A program made the translations under genes and the position numbers. This document shows, piece by piece, positions 17,924 through 26,275 of a DNA stretch of 64,000 nt. Where the stretch lies: the NCBI RefSeq assembly GCF_000429305.1, contig NZ_AUBP01000011.1:1-64000 (forward strand), in the 5' to 3' direction. Numbering within the stretch: the first letter of the stretch is position 1; each line of letters opens with the position of its first letter. The notes under the pieces are model-generated. The model saw only the letters and a list, made by a program, of their open reading frames with translations, did not search any database and was not told the origin of the DNA. This stretch comes from Desulfovibrio inopinatus DSM 10711 (lineage in GTDB: Bacteria; Desulfobacterota; Desulfovibrionia; Desulfovibrionales; Desulfovibrionaceae).

Positions 17924-18751
17924 TTAGATTTCAAAAATCCGTCCGACTCCCATATGGGTAAAGCGCGAACCGAGCATTCCCTGCATGTAGCCGGCAACGA
18001 CAGGTCCGGTGCAGTGTCCTGCGGCGACATCCAGTTCTTGACGACGAGCTAGTTCCTCCATGGCCGCTTGCTGCTGTTCCGGTTCTGCCGGACCAAGATG
18101 CGTTCCACCAATGAGAAAATTTGCCTTCCGTCCAATATGCTCCTCTGCGTCCGTCAGCACATTGATTACCCCTGCATGAGCACAACCTGTCACGACAGCA
18201 ATTCTCTGGTCGCCCTCTATGACAAGTGTTAAGTCGTCATGAAACGGATCTGTTTCAGTGCCCCCATCATGCATGGTCACCAGGCTTGGAACCGGCTTTT
18301 CGTACGGTGTTACCCGGGGAATGTCTGCTAACAGTGTAATACCCGGCCAGGGATTCGCTTTGCGTTCAATAAAATGAAAACGCGCCCCTAAATCTTCATA
18401 TGCTTTCTGTGACTTGGACATGCCAATATTTCGCAATGCTCCATTCTCTTCATCCAAGTGCGCTGAGAAAACATCGGCATGACAATAAATCGGCAGTGGG
18501 GCACGCCGGACTTTCAACAACTTTTCAAGCCCGCCGGTATGGTCATAATGTCCATGACTCAACACAAGCGCATTGAGTTGGTCCGGTTCGTAATCAAGCG
18601 ACTCTAAATTTGGCAACAGTGCCCGTCCGCCCCCAGTATCGTATAAAATATGTGTATCATTATGTTCAATCCAAATGCTCAATCCGTGTTCAGCCAATAG
18701 CGGCCCCACATCCGCAACCAAATTCTCAACAACCACAGTAAGACGACTCAT
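17924..18751 (-). CDS. MBL-fold metallo-hydrolase (COG1237-like)
   Basis: 275-residue metallo-beta-lactamase fold protein. Metal-binding motifs: LSHGHYDHTGG (HxHxDH, about residues 64-74), GCAHAGVIN, GGTHL, and the late His in AAGHCTG. The overall order and the opening VVENLVADVGPLLAEHGLS.W match the COG1237 group, which includes dihydropterin-ribofuranosylaminobenzene-phosphate synthase-like enzymes of methanopterin biosynthesis and many bacterial members of unknown substrate. AGGTAGGC precedes the ATG. Monocistronic, convergent with the periplasmic protein before it. A specific reaction cannot be assigned. Confidence 0.88.
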   Translation of the reverse strand: MSRLTVVVENLVADVGPLLAEHGLSIWIEHNDTHILYDTGGGRALLPNLESLDYEPDQLNALVLSHGHYDHTGGLEKLLKVRRAPLPIYCHADVFSAHLDEENGALRNIGMSKSQKAYEDLGARFHFIERKANPWPGITLLADIPRVTPYEKPVPSLVTMHDGGTETDPFHDDLTLVIEGDQRIAVVTGCAHAGVINVLTDAEEHIGRKANFLIGGTHLGPAEPEQQQAAMEELARRQELDVAAGHCTGPVVAGYMQGMLGSRFTHMGVGRIFEI

Positions 18752-18796
18752 GCCTACCTCTCCTTATTTTGTCGACGTCACTCCCCATTGGGAGCA

Positions 18797-18982
18797 TCAT
18801 GAATCAAGCAGTATGCCAATCCACTCCAGCTCGGCGTTATTGTGTATACTCAAGCACATTTCGAAGACGCCGGGTCCATGACACAGCTCATACCGCACGT
18901 GCACGCTTCCTTTATGCCGATGGCTTCCATAGAATTTGGTGAAAACCACGCAAGACGCGCATTTGCTTAAAAACTCTGGCAT
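18797..18982 (-). CDS. Possible small cysteine-containing protein
   Basis: A 61-codon open frame starting at ATG 18980-18982, with a protein-like composition: four cysteines (SKCASC, YELCHGPGVF, MCLSI) and an ending ELEWIGILLDS. A stop codon lies 54 bases upstream in the same frame, so it is not the tail of a longer visible gene. No ribosome site is seen. It may be a real small gene or a decayed one. Confidence 0.35.
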   Translation of the reverse strand: MPEFLSKCASCVVFTKFYGSHRHKGSVHVRYELCHGPGVFEMCLSIHNNAELEWIGILLDS

Positions 18983-19269
18983 CGCGACGCAATGCAAACG
19001 TTGTGTAGTCTCAGACTGAACATTGGCTTACAATCGCCGGCAAGCAAATCACTGGCGAAGGAATGCTGAAACAACTTCAAAACAATATCAATCTATCTTG
19101 GCCAAGTCTTGTCCACGTCCCCTTGTCGCAAATTGGAAGAGCATTCAGGTTGAAGCCGATAGACTTGAGCAAGCAGAGACAGGACTGGTCTCCGATAAAC
19201 TGTGGAAAATCACGGAGACAAGAGCCCTCACCAACGAAACTCGTGACGAACGCACTGTCTTCCGCAATA
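18983..19269. other. Gap with no supported gene
   Basis: About 290 bases between a possible small gene and the small gene downstream of the peroxiredoxin. A plus-strand frame runs through it (19023-19529), but its composition is not protein-like and it is antisense to the better-supported 19270-19527 gene. No hairpin or repeat stands out. Confidence 0.5.
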
Positions 19270-19527
19270 CTACCAACGATTATTACCCTGAAATTGTTCT
19301 CGTTTTCTCCTATTCTTTCGTTTCAGTGCATCAAGCACACGAAGAGGTGCTTCCGTATGCGTTTCTGGGCTTATACCATGCGTCGCAAGAGCAGCCTCCG
19401 CCGCTCGTCCCAAGGGCACTTCACATGATGCTTGTTGTTCAAGTAGACGACGAATGGCTTGCAACTCTCCAAGCGTTTCGCGCTGAACGGCCAGTAATTC
19501 GCGTAGTAAATCTGTATTTTCCGGCAT
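19270..19527 (-). CDS. Small coiled-coil hypothetical protein
   Basis: 85 residues, starting 10 bases after the peroxiredoxin stop and therefore probably cotranscribed. Residues 1-32 form a strong amphipathic helix (TDLLRELLAVQRETLGELQA) likely to make a coiled coil; the end is very basic (LKRKNRRKREQF). No domain recognised. The ATG at 19525-19527 is used; an in-frame TTG two codons earlier is possible. Confidence 0.6.
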   Translation of the reverse strand: MPENTDLLRELLAVQRETLGELQAIRRLLEQQASCEVPLGRAAEAALATHGISPETHTEAPLRVLDALKRKNRRKREQFQGNNRW

Positions 19528-19537
19528 GAGCAAATCG

Positions 19538-20023
19538 TCAGGAGATATGTTTTTTCAAAGCATCAACCACCTTGGCAGCATGTCCAGCCGATTTGGCGAC
19601 TTTGGGCCACGCTTCCACAACGTTACCATCAGGACCAACGAGAACAGTGCTCCGTACGACGCCCATGGATTCCTTGCCATACATCTTTTTGAGGCGCCAT
19701 GCTCCATAGGCCATCAAAACAGTCTTCTCCGGATCACTCAAAAGGGTAATACCAAGTTGATGTTTTTCGATAAAAGAACGATGCGACTTGGCGGAATCCT
19801 TGCTGATTCCCAGAACAACGGCATTGTGTTTCGCAAATTCATCGGCAAGAGCAGTAAATTCTAGGGCTTCCGTCGTACAGCCCGTCGTATTGTCACGAGG
19901 ATAAAAATATACGACGACAAATTTTCCTTTGAAATACGAAAGGCACACCATGTTTTCAGAAGCATCCGGTAAACAGAACTCCGGAGCGGGCTGGCCACTT
20001 TCCGGAAACGATGTCTCACTCAT
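19538..20023 (-). CDS. bcp: Peroxiredoxin, Bcp/PrxQ family
   Basis: 161-residue thiol peroxidase that reduces H2O2 and organic hydroperoxides in the cytoplasm. The catalytic loop is YFYPRDNTTGCTTEALEF, with the peroxidatic Cys in TGC. Most Bcp/PrxQ enzymes have the resolving Cys five residues further on; here that position is Leu (CTTEAL). Two other cysteines, in PEFCLPDA and MVCLSY, could replace it. The ATG at 20021-20023 follows GGGAGAGAGC. It sits 17 bases after the histidine phosphatase gene, in a minus-strand run with the EI24 protein. Confidence 0.9.
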   Translation of the reverse strand: MSETSFPESGQPAPEFCLPDASENMVCLSYFKGKFVVVYFYPRDNTTGCTTEALEFTALADEFAKHNAVVLGISKDSAKSHRSFIEKHQLGITLLSDPEKTVLMAYGAWRLKKMYGKESMGVVRSTVLVGPDGNVVEAWPKVAKSAGHAAKVVDALKKHIS

Positions 20024-20039
20024 TGCTCTCTCCCGTTCC

Positions 20040-20684
20040 TCAAAAAGTAATTTTATCATGTTCGCAAGGGTTGCACACCCCGCTTGTCCACATCTCTCCC
20101 TCATACAGAATGCAGCGGACAACGGCTGCATTAGGAAGGGAGGCAGATTCTCGAAAATGATAAAATTTTTCCATTGTGGATGCCGAAATCACGTCTTCTC
20201 GGTACAGCATACGCCACAACATCGCTCGGATAACCTGTCCATGAGTAAAAACCGCTGTGAATCCGTTCAATGTGGTCAGCCTGTGCAGAGCAGTATCGAC
20301 ACGTGCAATAAAAGCTTCGAAAGACTCTGCCCCATCACCGTCAATATACTGCGGATCGTTCCTTGCCCAATACGCTCGGACATCCGGTCGCCGGTCGGCT
20401 CCTGTAGTACCGGCGTATTTGATGGGAGCAAGATAAGTAAACTCATGAACGTCCCACTCCTCAACAGGTATCCCGGCAAATCGTTCCAACAATGGTGCTG
20501 CCGTCAGTTGCGTTCGAATGTAGCGTGAGACCACAATCCGGTTCGGAGACGCTGAAAAAAGCTTGGCAAGTTGTTTGGCTTGATACTCTCCTACGTCTGT
20601 AATCCGTGTTGACTGAGGACTTTTTGTCGGCAGACCGGCATTTGAATCGCTTTGAGCATGGCGAATGAGCCAGATAGCATTCAT
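20040..20684 (-). CDS. Histidine phosphatase family protein
   Basis: 214 residues of the phosphoglycerate mutase-like superfamily. The catalytic histidine is in IWLIRHAQSDSN (RHA in place of the more common RHG); the second catalytic His is in AVFTHGQVIRAML, and the intermediate Arg in YIRTQLTAAPL. The C-terminal ~35 residues contain three cysteines and are not family-conserved. Likely a phosphatase of a small phosphorylated metabolite; substrate unknown. It overlaps the upstream EI24 gene by four bases (ATGA), so translation is coupled. Confidence 0.85.
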   Translation of the reverse strand: MNAIWLIRHAQSDSNAGLPTKSPQSTRITDVGEYQAKQLAKLFSASPNRIVVSRYIRTQLTAAPLLERFAGIPVEEWDVHEFTYLAPIKYAGTTGADRRPDVRAYWARNDPQYIDGDGAESFEAFIARVDTALHRLTTLNGFTAVFTHGQVIRAMLWRMLYREDVISASTMEKFYHFRESASLPNAAVVRCILYEGEMWTSGVCNPCEHDKITF

Positions 20685-21412
20685 GCCGTCGGCTTCTTGA
20701 TTGTTTGAAGATATAACAAAGCTGAACCAAGAATAGCGAACGGAAACAAAAACAAATTGAGCACGGGGATAAGCAAAGGCACTCCAAAACCGAGCAATGC
20801 AAACTTACGGCTCCATACAGCACCCAAGCGGCTTCTAAAATCCGGCACATCTTTGGACAAGGAAAAGTCGACGAAGTCCCAGGCTAAAAACAGCATTGCC
20901 GCAATCAGAGACAAGACCTGGCCGATAACAGGAACAAAAAATAAGGCTAACGGCACAATGAGCAGAAACATTGCTTTTTTCACTTCCTCGACAACAGTCG
21001 CGACGATGCCGATCCTGGATTCCGGAGCACCTATGTCAGGCCGGACAATATGACGCATACGCTCTACAATCACATCGTACAGCGGCGAAGCCAAAATATT
21101 GGCAATGACCATGAAGAGGAAGTACATGATTGCAAACACAATAATATACGCAACGGTGACGATAAAATATTCAAACACCGAATGCACAACTCCCATGGTC
21201 TGACTCGTCGAACCAGGATCAAACGACCAAATAGCCTGAGCCAAGACCTCTCCATAACCTGAGAACAACGATATAGCCACGCCGTAGAGGATTAACGTCA
21301 AAACAAACGGCACAAAAATCAGTCCGAGATAAGCCTTATGCTCAAAAGCAAACCGAATGCCCGAAATATGTGCACTCAGTCCACGAAAAAAATCACCAAC
21401 ACTCTGTAACAT
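20681..21412 (-). CDS. EI24 domain (CysZ-like) membrane protein
   Basis: 243 residues with four to six membrane helices. The order matches the EI24/CysZ family: FFRGLSAHISGIRFAFEHK at the start, NILASPLYDVIVERM in the middle, then ALFFVPVIGQVLSLIAAMLFLAWDFVDF and a C-terminal hydrophobic pair. CysZ in E. coli is a sulfate channel; most family members have no proven role, so sulfate uptake is only a possibility here. First gene of the minus-strand operon with the histidine phosphatase, peroxiredoxin and small coiled-coil gene. Confidence 0.82.
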   Translation of the reverse strand: MLQSVGDFFRGLSAHISGIRFAFEHKAYLGLIFVPFVLTLILYGVAISLFSGYGEVLAQAIWSFDPGSTSQTMGVVHSVFEYFIVTVAYIIVFAIMYFLFMVIANILASPLYDVIVERMRHIVRPDIGAPESRIGIVATVVEEVKKAMFLLIVPLALFFVPVIGQVLSLIAAMLFLAWDFVDFSLSKDVPDFRSRLGAVWSRKFALLGFGVPLLIPVLNLFLFPFAILGSALLYLQTIKKPTA

Positions 21413-21444
21413 ATCAGTTCCTTTACCTTGTCGTCATGTCCAAA

Positions 21445-21483
21445 GGAGTCCGCATCGTGCTCCACAAGTACAATGCGGACTCC
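21445..21483 (-). terminator. Perfect hairpin between the deacetylase-fold gene and the EI24 gene
   Basis: Eleven-base perfect inverted repeat GGAGTCCGCAT / ATGCGGACTCC with a 17-base loop; on the minus strand it is followed by a short T run. Likely terminator for the hydantoinase/deacetylase operon. Confidence 0.7.
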
Positions 21484-21498
21484 TGCTCTTGATTGCGC

Positions 21499-22818
21499 TT
21501 AGACAATATAACGCAAATATTCTTTGTTGAGCCTGTCTATGAGTTGAATATAGCGGTACTTCCCTTTTATCTGGCCTTCTTCATAGGCTTTTAGTCCTTC
21601 TCGCACACACCGTGGGCAGGCATTTTGAGGAATATACACACCAAGAGATAACGGGTTGACGGATGCATCGGTCTCAATTTTCATCATGCCTGGACAATCG
21701 CCGCACACAAGCAAGCTTTCAGTTTGGTACTCACTGATCCCGTCAGTATCATAATAGATATTCTTTTCCCGAACAAAAAAATCACCAACCATCTCGCCTG
21801 ATTTTGGTTTTGCTGGCGGATTGCGATAGGCTTTCAACAATTCGTCACACAACACCTTGATATACTCGGTCGTTTTAGCGCTCTGACGAATCTTGGCAGG
21901 ATCATAATCGGGTTCACGCACATGCGAATAATCCAATCCGGCCATGGACAGCGTCAATCCCAAGTTGACGTACGGTAACGCGCCTTGAATGGAATACCCT
22001 CCTTCAAGAACGGCAATATCGGCATTAAGGCGTGTCGTTAATTCGGCATATCCTTGGGCGGAAAAATTCATATTGGTGATAGGGTCGCTATAATGATTAT
22101 CCTGGCCAGCGGAATTAATAATCAGGTCAGGCTTGAAGTCTTCAAGAAGTGGCAAAACAAGATTGTCCAAGGCACAGAGAAATCCTTCATCCGAAGTATG
22201 GGGTGGAAGCGGAATATTACAGGTCTTCCCCATGGCCGTAGGGCCACCCATTTCATAAGGAAAGCCTGATCCGGGGTACAGGGTACGCCCATCTTGGTGA
22301 ATGGAAATGAACAGTGTATTCGGGTCATGCCAATAGATATCCTGCGTCCCGTCTCCATGGTGACAGTCCGTATCTACAATAGCGACACGCAAGGGGCCGT
22401 ACTGCTCCCGGAGTGTTTCAATCATGACCGCTTCAATATTAATGTTGCAAAAGCCGCGTGAACCGTGAACCACTCGCATAGCGTGGTGTCCAGGAGGCCT
22501 GACCAAGGCAAAAGCCTTATCCGCTTCTTTTTCCATAACCAGCCGGCCCGCCTTGATGGCACCACCTGCCGAAATGAGATGGGACTTGGTGGTCACGGAT
22601 TCAACATCGGGAAAACAAAAATGAATCAAATCCACCTGACTGGAATCGGCGATATCGGGCTTATATTCCGTCACTCCGGGAATATCGAAAACGCCCTCTT
22701 CACGCAGTTGATCCTGGGTGTATAAAAGGCGTTCCTGTCGTTCGGGGTGCGTTTCGCTAATGGCCCAGTCATAGGCAGGAAAAAAGATAACGCCAAGATT
22801 GTTCTTCGCTTTCAGCAT
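21499..22818 (-). CDS. Histone-deacetylase-fold amidohydrolase with C-terminal cysteine domain
   Basis: 439 residues. The first ~320 match the arginase/deacetylase fold of HDAC, acetoin-utilisation (AcuC) and acetylpolyamine hydrolases: LVRPPGHHAM, DTDCHHGDGTQDIYW (Zn-binding Asp and His), SIHQDGRTLYPG, INSAGQDNHYSDP and VLEGGYS. The C-terminal ~110 residues are unusual: two cysteine pairs, CGDCPGM and CPRC, suggest a metal-binding ribbon not found in classical members. It removes an acyl group or opens an amide in a small molecule or protein; substrate unknown. Its start overlaps the end of the hydantoinase gene by 7 bases, so both products are probably made together. Confidence 0.88.
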   Translation of the reverse strand: MLKAKNNLGVIFFPAYDWAISETHPERQERLLYTQDQLREEGVFDIPGVTEYKPDIADSSQVDLIHFCFPDVESVTTKSHLISAGGAIKAGRLVMEKEADKAFALVRPPGHHAMRVVHGSRGFCNINIEAVMIETLREQYGPLRVAIVDTDCHHGDGTQDIYWHDPNTLFISIHQDGRTLYPGSGFPYEMGGPTAMGKTCNIPLPPHTSDEGFLCALDNLVLPLLEDFKPDLIINSAGQDNHYSDPITNMNFSAQGYAELTTRLNADIAVLEGGYSIQGALPYVNLGLTLSMAGLDYSHVREPDYDPAKIRQSAKTTEYIKVLCDELLKAYRNPPAKPKSGEMVGDFFVREKNIYYDTDGISEYQTESLLVCGDCPGMMKIETDASVNPLSLGVYIPQNACPRCVREGLKAYEEGQIKGKYRYIQLIDRLNKEYLRYIV

Positions 22819-24491
22819 GCGCACGTGACCGCCTGTTTGAAATCGTCGACAATGCCGGGGCGAACCTGACATTTGACACGAATATTTCTTCCTGTGGTGT
22901 ACATCCCCGAAACCATATTGAAAGACGATGCCGATGTGACTTCAATAAAGGCGCCAGCGTCTTCCATCTCCACAACGTCGAGATGTTCCCGCAAGTGCTC
23001 CGCGACATCAAGTTTCGCCTGCTCCAACGAATAGGACCGGCTGACGTCGGTCGTAACGTGAAGACTGGGAATGACCATCCTGCCCTGATCTGTGTCGGCA
23101 AACAACTCAGCCGACATTGTTGGCCTCGATAATGCCGCACCAATGGCATTCGCCACAGAATAGTACTCTGGAACAACCAAAGTCTGCGTGAAGGCATCGG
23201 ACAACGGTTCGGTCATGGCCTTGGCCGGTCCTCCCATAATATAAATCTGCTGCGGAGATATGACCTTTCCTTCGAGCAATTCAAAAATGGTATAAACGGG
23301 TTTGGCGTTAATCTCTTGCAGAAAGCTGGCGACTTCCTCTCGAATCCGGTTGACGGCGTAACTCACGGCATAATCGGCCAAAACTGTCGCCTCAAGCCCG
23401 TGTTCACGAGCAAGGGTATCCATGGCCTTTAACGAGGCGTCAACATCGCCGTGGCTGGCCAAATCAAGCACATTGAGGGCATCAAGCAATGTCGGCGTTT
23501 CGCCTCCTTCGGCCACTGCCGGCCCAAGGCGCTTCGGTCCAACAAGGACACGGTCGTTTTCGATGTGCACCGCGGAATCACCGCCAATTCCAATGGATCG
23601 GGTTTTGAGCGCACGCACCAACGTCGGTCTGTCGCCGATAGCAATCCCCTCGGTTTCAATCAAAGGGGCTCCGTCAGCGAAAACGGCAATATCTGTGGTT
23701 GTTCCACCGATATCCAAAATCACCGAATCGTGGTTGACATCGCAAACAGCAATAATTCCCATAACACTGGCAGCTGGGCCGGATAAAATAGACTCAACCG
23801 GCATTGAACGTGACAATGACAATGGCATGACACCACCATCGGCTTTGAGAATATTGATTTTTGCCTGCAGCCCGAGTTTGACCGCACTCGACTGCACAGC
23901 ATCGGCAAATCGATTATACAATCGCCAAACCGCACAGTTATATGCCGCGGTAGCAATACGGCGACCAAAGCCAAGTTGTCCGGAAAATTCATGACCTAGT
24001 GAAACAAAATCAGCAGTAGGATGAACCGCTTCCTTGATCTTTTGTTCGTGCTCCGGATTACGTACGGAAAACTTACCGATACCGGCAAAGACTTTCACTC
24101 CATCCTGGCGGCACTGTTCAAGACCGCGTTCGATGGCAGCCATATCAAGAGCGCCCGTCTCTTCTCCACGGTGATCAATAACTCCAGTAATAGGATAATA
24201 ATGGGAGAAAATGCGATATTCTTCCGGGTCGATACCAGGGCCTCCGGTCACAAAGACACCGACCGGTTCGGTTCGCCCTTCTACAATAGAGTTGGTGGAC
24301 AACGTTGTGCTCAAATTCAGACGAGTAACGGCCGAAGCAGGCGTATCGGATAATACAGCGCTCAAAGCGTCGTTAATTGAAGACAGCAAGTCATCGTGCC
24401 GTGTCCGGATTTTGGCTGAAGCCACAATACCGTTTTTTGACACAAGCACAGCATCGGTATGTGTACCGCCGACATCAATGCCAAGAAGCAT
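22812..24491 (-). CDS. Hydantoinase/oxoprolinase family protein
   Basis: 559 residues with the actin-like ATPase fold of hydantoinase A/oxoprolinase. Visible: N-terminal phosphate loop LLGIDVGGTHTDAVLV, LSTTLSTNSIVEGR, the second phosphate motif VILDIGGTTTDIAVF, GGDSAVH, and YIMGGPAKAM. Family enzymes open cyclic amides (hydantoins, 5-oxoproline, or acetone-type substrates in carboxylases) using ATP; most need a B subunit, which is not seen here. GGAGGG precedes the ATG. It is the first gene of a two-gene operon with the deacetylase-fold protein, suggesting ring opening followed by deacylation of the same compound. Confidence 0.9.
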   Translation of the reverse strand: MLLGIDVGGTHTDAVLVSKNGIVASAKIRTRHDDLLSSINDALSAVLSDTPASAVTRLNLSTTLSTNSIVEGRTEPVGVFVTGGPGIDPEEYRIFSHYYPITGVIDHRGEETGALDMAAIERGLEQCRQDGVKVFAGIGKFSVRNPEHEQKIKEAVHPTADFVSLGHEFSGQLGFGRRIATAAYNCAVWRLYNRFADAVQSSAVKLGLQAKINILKADGGVMPLSLSRSMPVESILSGPAASVMGIIAVCDVNHDSVILDIGGTTTDIAVFADGAPLIETEGIAIGDRPTLVRALKTRSIGIGGDSAVHIENDRVLVGPKRLGPAVAEGGETPTLLDALNVLDLASHGDVDASLKAMDTLAREHGLEATVLADYAVSYAVNRIREEVASFLQEINAKPVYTIFELLEGKVISPQQIYIMGGPAKAMTEPLSDAFTQTLVVPEYYSVANAIGAALSRPTMSAELFADTDQGRMVIPSLHVTTDVSRSYSLEQAKLDVAEHLREHLDVVEMEDAGAFIEVTSASSFNMVSGMYTTGRNIRVKCQVRPGIVDDFKQAVTCAC

Positions 24492-24593
24492 GGAACCCTC
24501 CAGGCAGGGTACCCCATCCCGCGATCCAGCATTGAGAACTCAGCAGGATGTGCATGCCTTCGGGCCCCGCCATGACGAAAGCACACATGCTCT

Positions 24594-24623
24594 TTGAAAA
24601 CAAGCCGCGAGAACTGTTATAAT
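24594..24623 (+). promoter_or_regulatory. Sigma-70 promoter for the REC-PAS regulator
   Basis: -35 TTGAAA (24594-24599), 18-base spacer, perfect -10 TATAAT (24618-24623). It would give a leader of about 200 bases before the regulator start at 24829. No other gene or convincing structure is visible in that leader. Confidence 0.65.
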
Positions 24624-24828
24624 TATGAAAATGTTCTCTTCGTGTACCGAAACACTTCACCAAGCGCAACGCGAAAAAAAGTCCTTTACGCTCTCCAAAC
24701 TGCCGCCGAATTGAAATTGAACCGTGTTGCAAAGAGTCTAAAATCCTCGTAATGAGAAATATCTTGTTGTATTTTGTGATCACTTTCCTCAACTTAGGCG
24801 CAAAAGGATAGTGCACGAAGGATATTTC

Positions 24829-25998
24829 ATGGCTTTAGAACAGATTCTTATTGTTGAAGATGACCCCACAACGGCATTCGTCCTGGAACAATTTATCCAA
24901 AAGCTTGGCTATAGGGTGAGCGCCCTGCTCTCAACGGGAGAAGAGGCTATCGCGCGTATCTCTGAACTCCATCCAGACTTAGTTCTTATGGATATCAATC
25001 TTGCCGGCGCCATTGATGGTGTGGTGGCGGCGTCAACTATTCATCAATTACTCGATATTCCAGTCATATACATTACAGCGGCAATGGGAGACGAACTGCT
25101 TTCGCGAGTCAAATCATCAGGTGCACGAGGCTTTATCCAGAAACCGGTTCGCCTTTTAGATGTACAAATTCACATTGAACTCGCACTCCACAATGCACGT
25201 CTTGAGAAACGGCTTCGTGCTTCGGAAGAAAAACATCGTGCGATGTTCGATCAAGCCGTCATCGGCATGTTTACCCTCAATGCAGATGGTCGTATTTCAA
25301 ACTTGAACAAAGCATTTGCCCACATGCTGGGATATGCCACCCAACAGGAAGCCAGGCAGTATGCCCATCGTCTTGATGCTCTCTTTTTTGACGATGAAGA
25401 TGCCATACGATTTCAGAAAGGACTCTCTCATGGAGGCCTTCAAGATTTCGAAACACGCGTCCTTGGTAAGGATGGAAATCTCGTTTGGGTCTCACTGCAT
25501 ATTCAATCGGTGAACGATATCGGTGATGCAGATATTCAATTCGAAGGATCAATGCTCGATATCACAGCTCGACGTGAAGCCGAAGAAACGTCTGCCCGTT
25601 ATATGGAATTGCTCAAACGGACAATCAACTCCATGCCAAGCCAAATTTGTGTCCTTGATCTCGACAAGAACGTTATCCTGATCAATGAGGCCATGGCACA
25701 AACAGCAGGTGTTAGTGCCCATGAAGCCTTCGGCAAAAAGTGCGACGAAATCTCACCTCAAAATTTTTGTCTGCGAAAAAATTGTCCACTGGAGGAGCTT
25801 ATTCGTGACGGGTGTTCCCACGAGCGAGAAATCACCGACCATCAAACAGGAACGCGACGTCTTATCACTGCCAGCCCTTTTTACGACCAAAACGATGAAC
25901 TGATTGGATGCGTTCATGTTGTTCGGGAGCTTTCTTCCTCCTTTGCTGATCAGGAGCAATATGACAACTGCATACCCAAAATGTCTTGTATCTCATGA
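24829..25998 (+). CDS. Response regulator with REC and two PAS domains
   Basis: 389 residues. REC domain at about 4-120 (ILIVEDDPTTA acidic pocket, phospho-acceptor Asp in LVLMDINL, Thr in YITAAMGD, Lys in FIQKPVR). Two PAS domains follow, about 135-250 and 258-375. The second ends with a cysteine-bearing NFCLRKNCPLEELIRDG, a pattern seen in PAS regions that bind a ligand or metal. There is no kinase, GGDEF or DNA-binding domain, so output must be by protein contact or through a partner. GAAGGA six bases before the ATG at 24829. The next small gene overlaps its stop. Confidence 0.88.
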   Translation: MALEQILIVEDDPTTAFVLEQFIQKLGYRVSALLSTGEEAIARISELHPDLVLMDINLAGAIDGVVAASTIHQLLDIPVIYITAAMGDELLSRVKSSGARGFIQKPVRLLDVQIHIELALHNARLEKRLRASEEKHRAMFDQAVIGMFTLNADGRISNLNKAFAHMLGYATQQEARQYAHRLDALFFDDEDAIRFQKGLSHGGLQDFETRVLGKDGNLVWVSLHIQSVNDIGDADIQFEGSMLDITARREAEETSARYMELLKRTINSMPSQICVLDLDKNVILINEAMAQTAGVSAHEAFGKKCDEISPQNFCLRKNCPLEELIRDGCSHEREITDHQTGTRRLITASPFYDQNDELIGCVHVVRELSSSFADQEQYDNCIPKMSCIS

Positions 25999-26231
25999 AA
26001 AAACATATATACCAAAAGAAAGACTGTAATTGCAGCAAGAAAGCGACGGAATACATTTGTCGATATTGCGGCGACGTAATCTATAGCGGACAATTTGAAC
26101 TGACCAAGCTCCCCAAAAACAAAGCCCTCTGCCCTAGCCCGGATGCGCCTGAAATCCTTGCTTCCGAATCGTTTCAAGCGTTTTTGAAAGGAGGGTATGA
26201 TTGTTTGGACCATTCCGACGATACCCTCTGA
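25995..26231 (+). CDS. Small cysteine-rich protein coupled to the regulator
   Basis: 78 residues, starting in an ATGA overlap with the stop of the REC-PAS gene. It contains CNC and, nine residues later, CRYCGD, plus two later cysteines (ALCPSPDAPE, YDCLDH), so a small metal-binding fold is likely. Family not recognised. The translational coupling suggests it works with the regulator. An antisense frame covers the same region but has no ribosome site. Confidence 0.55.
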   Translation: MKKHIYQKKDCNCSKKATEYICRYCGDVIYSGQFELTKLPKNKALCPSPDAPEILASESFQAFLKGGYDCLDHSDDTL

Positions 26232-26275
26232 TGAAAAATGGCTTGATGTAGCACACAATCAGCCAGCACTTGTTT

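Noticed and set aside
19023-19529. Long plus-strand open frame (168 codons)
   Set aside because: It is antisense to the small coiled-coil gene 19270-19527, has no ribosome site and an unusual residue mix.
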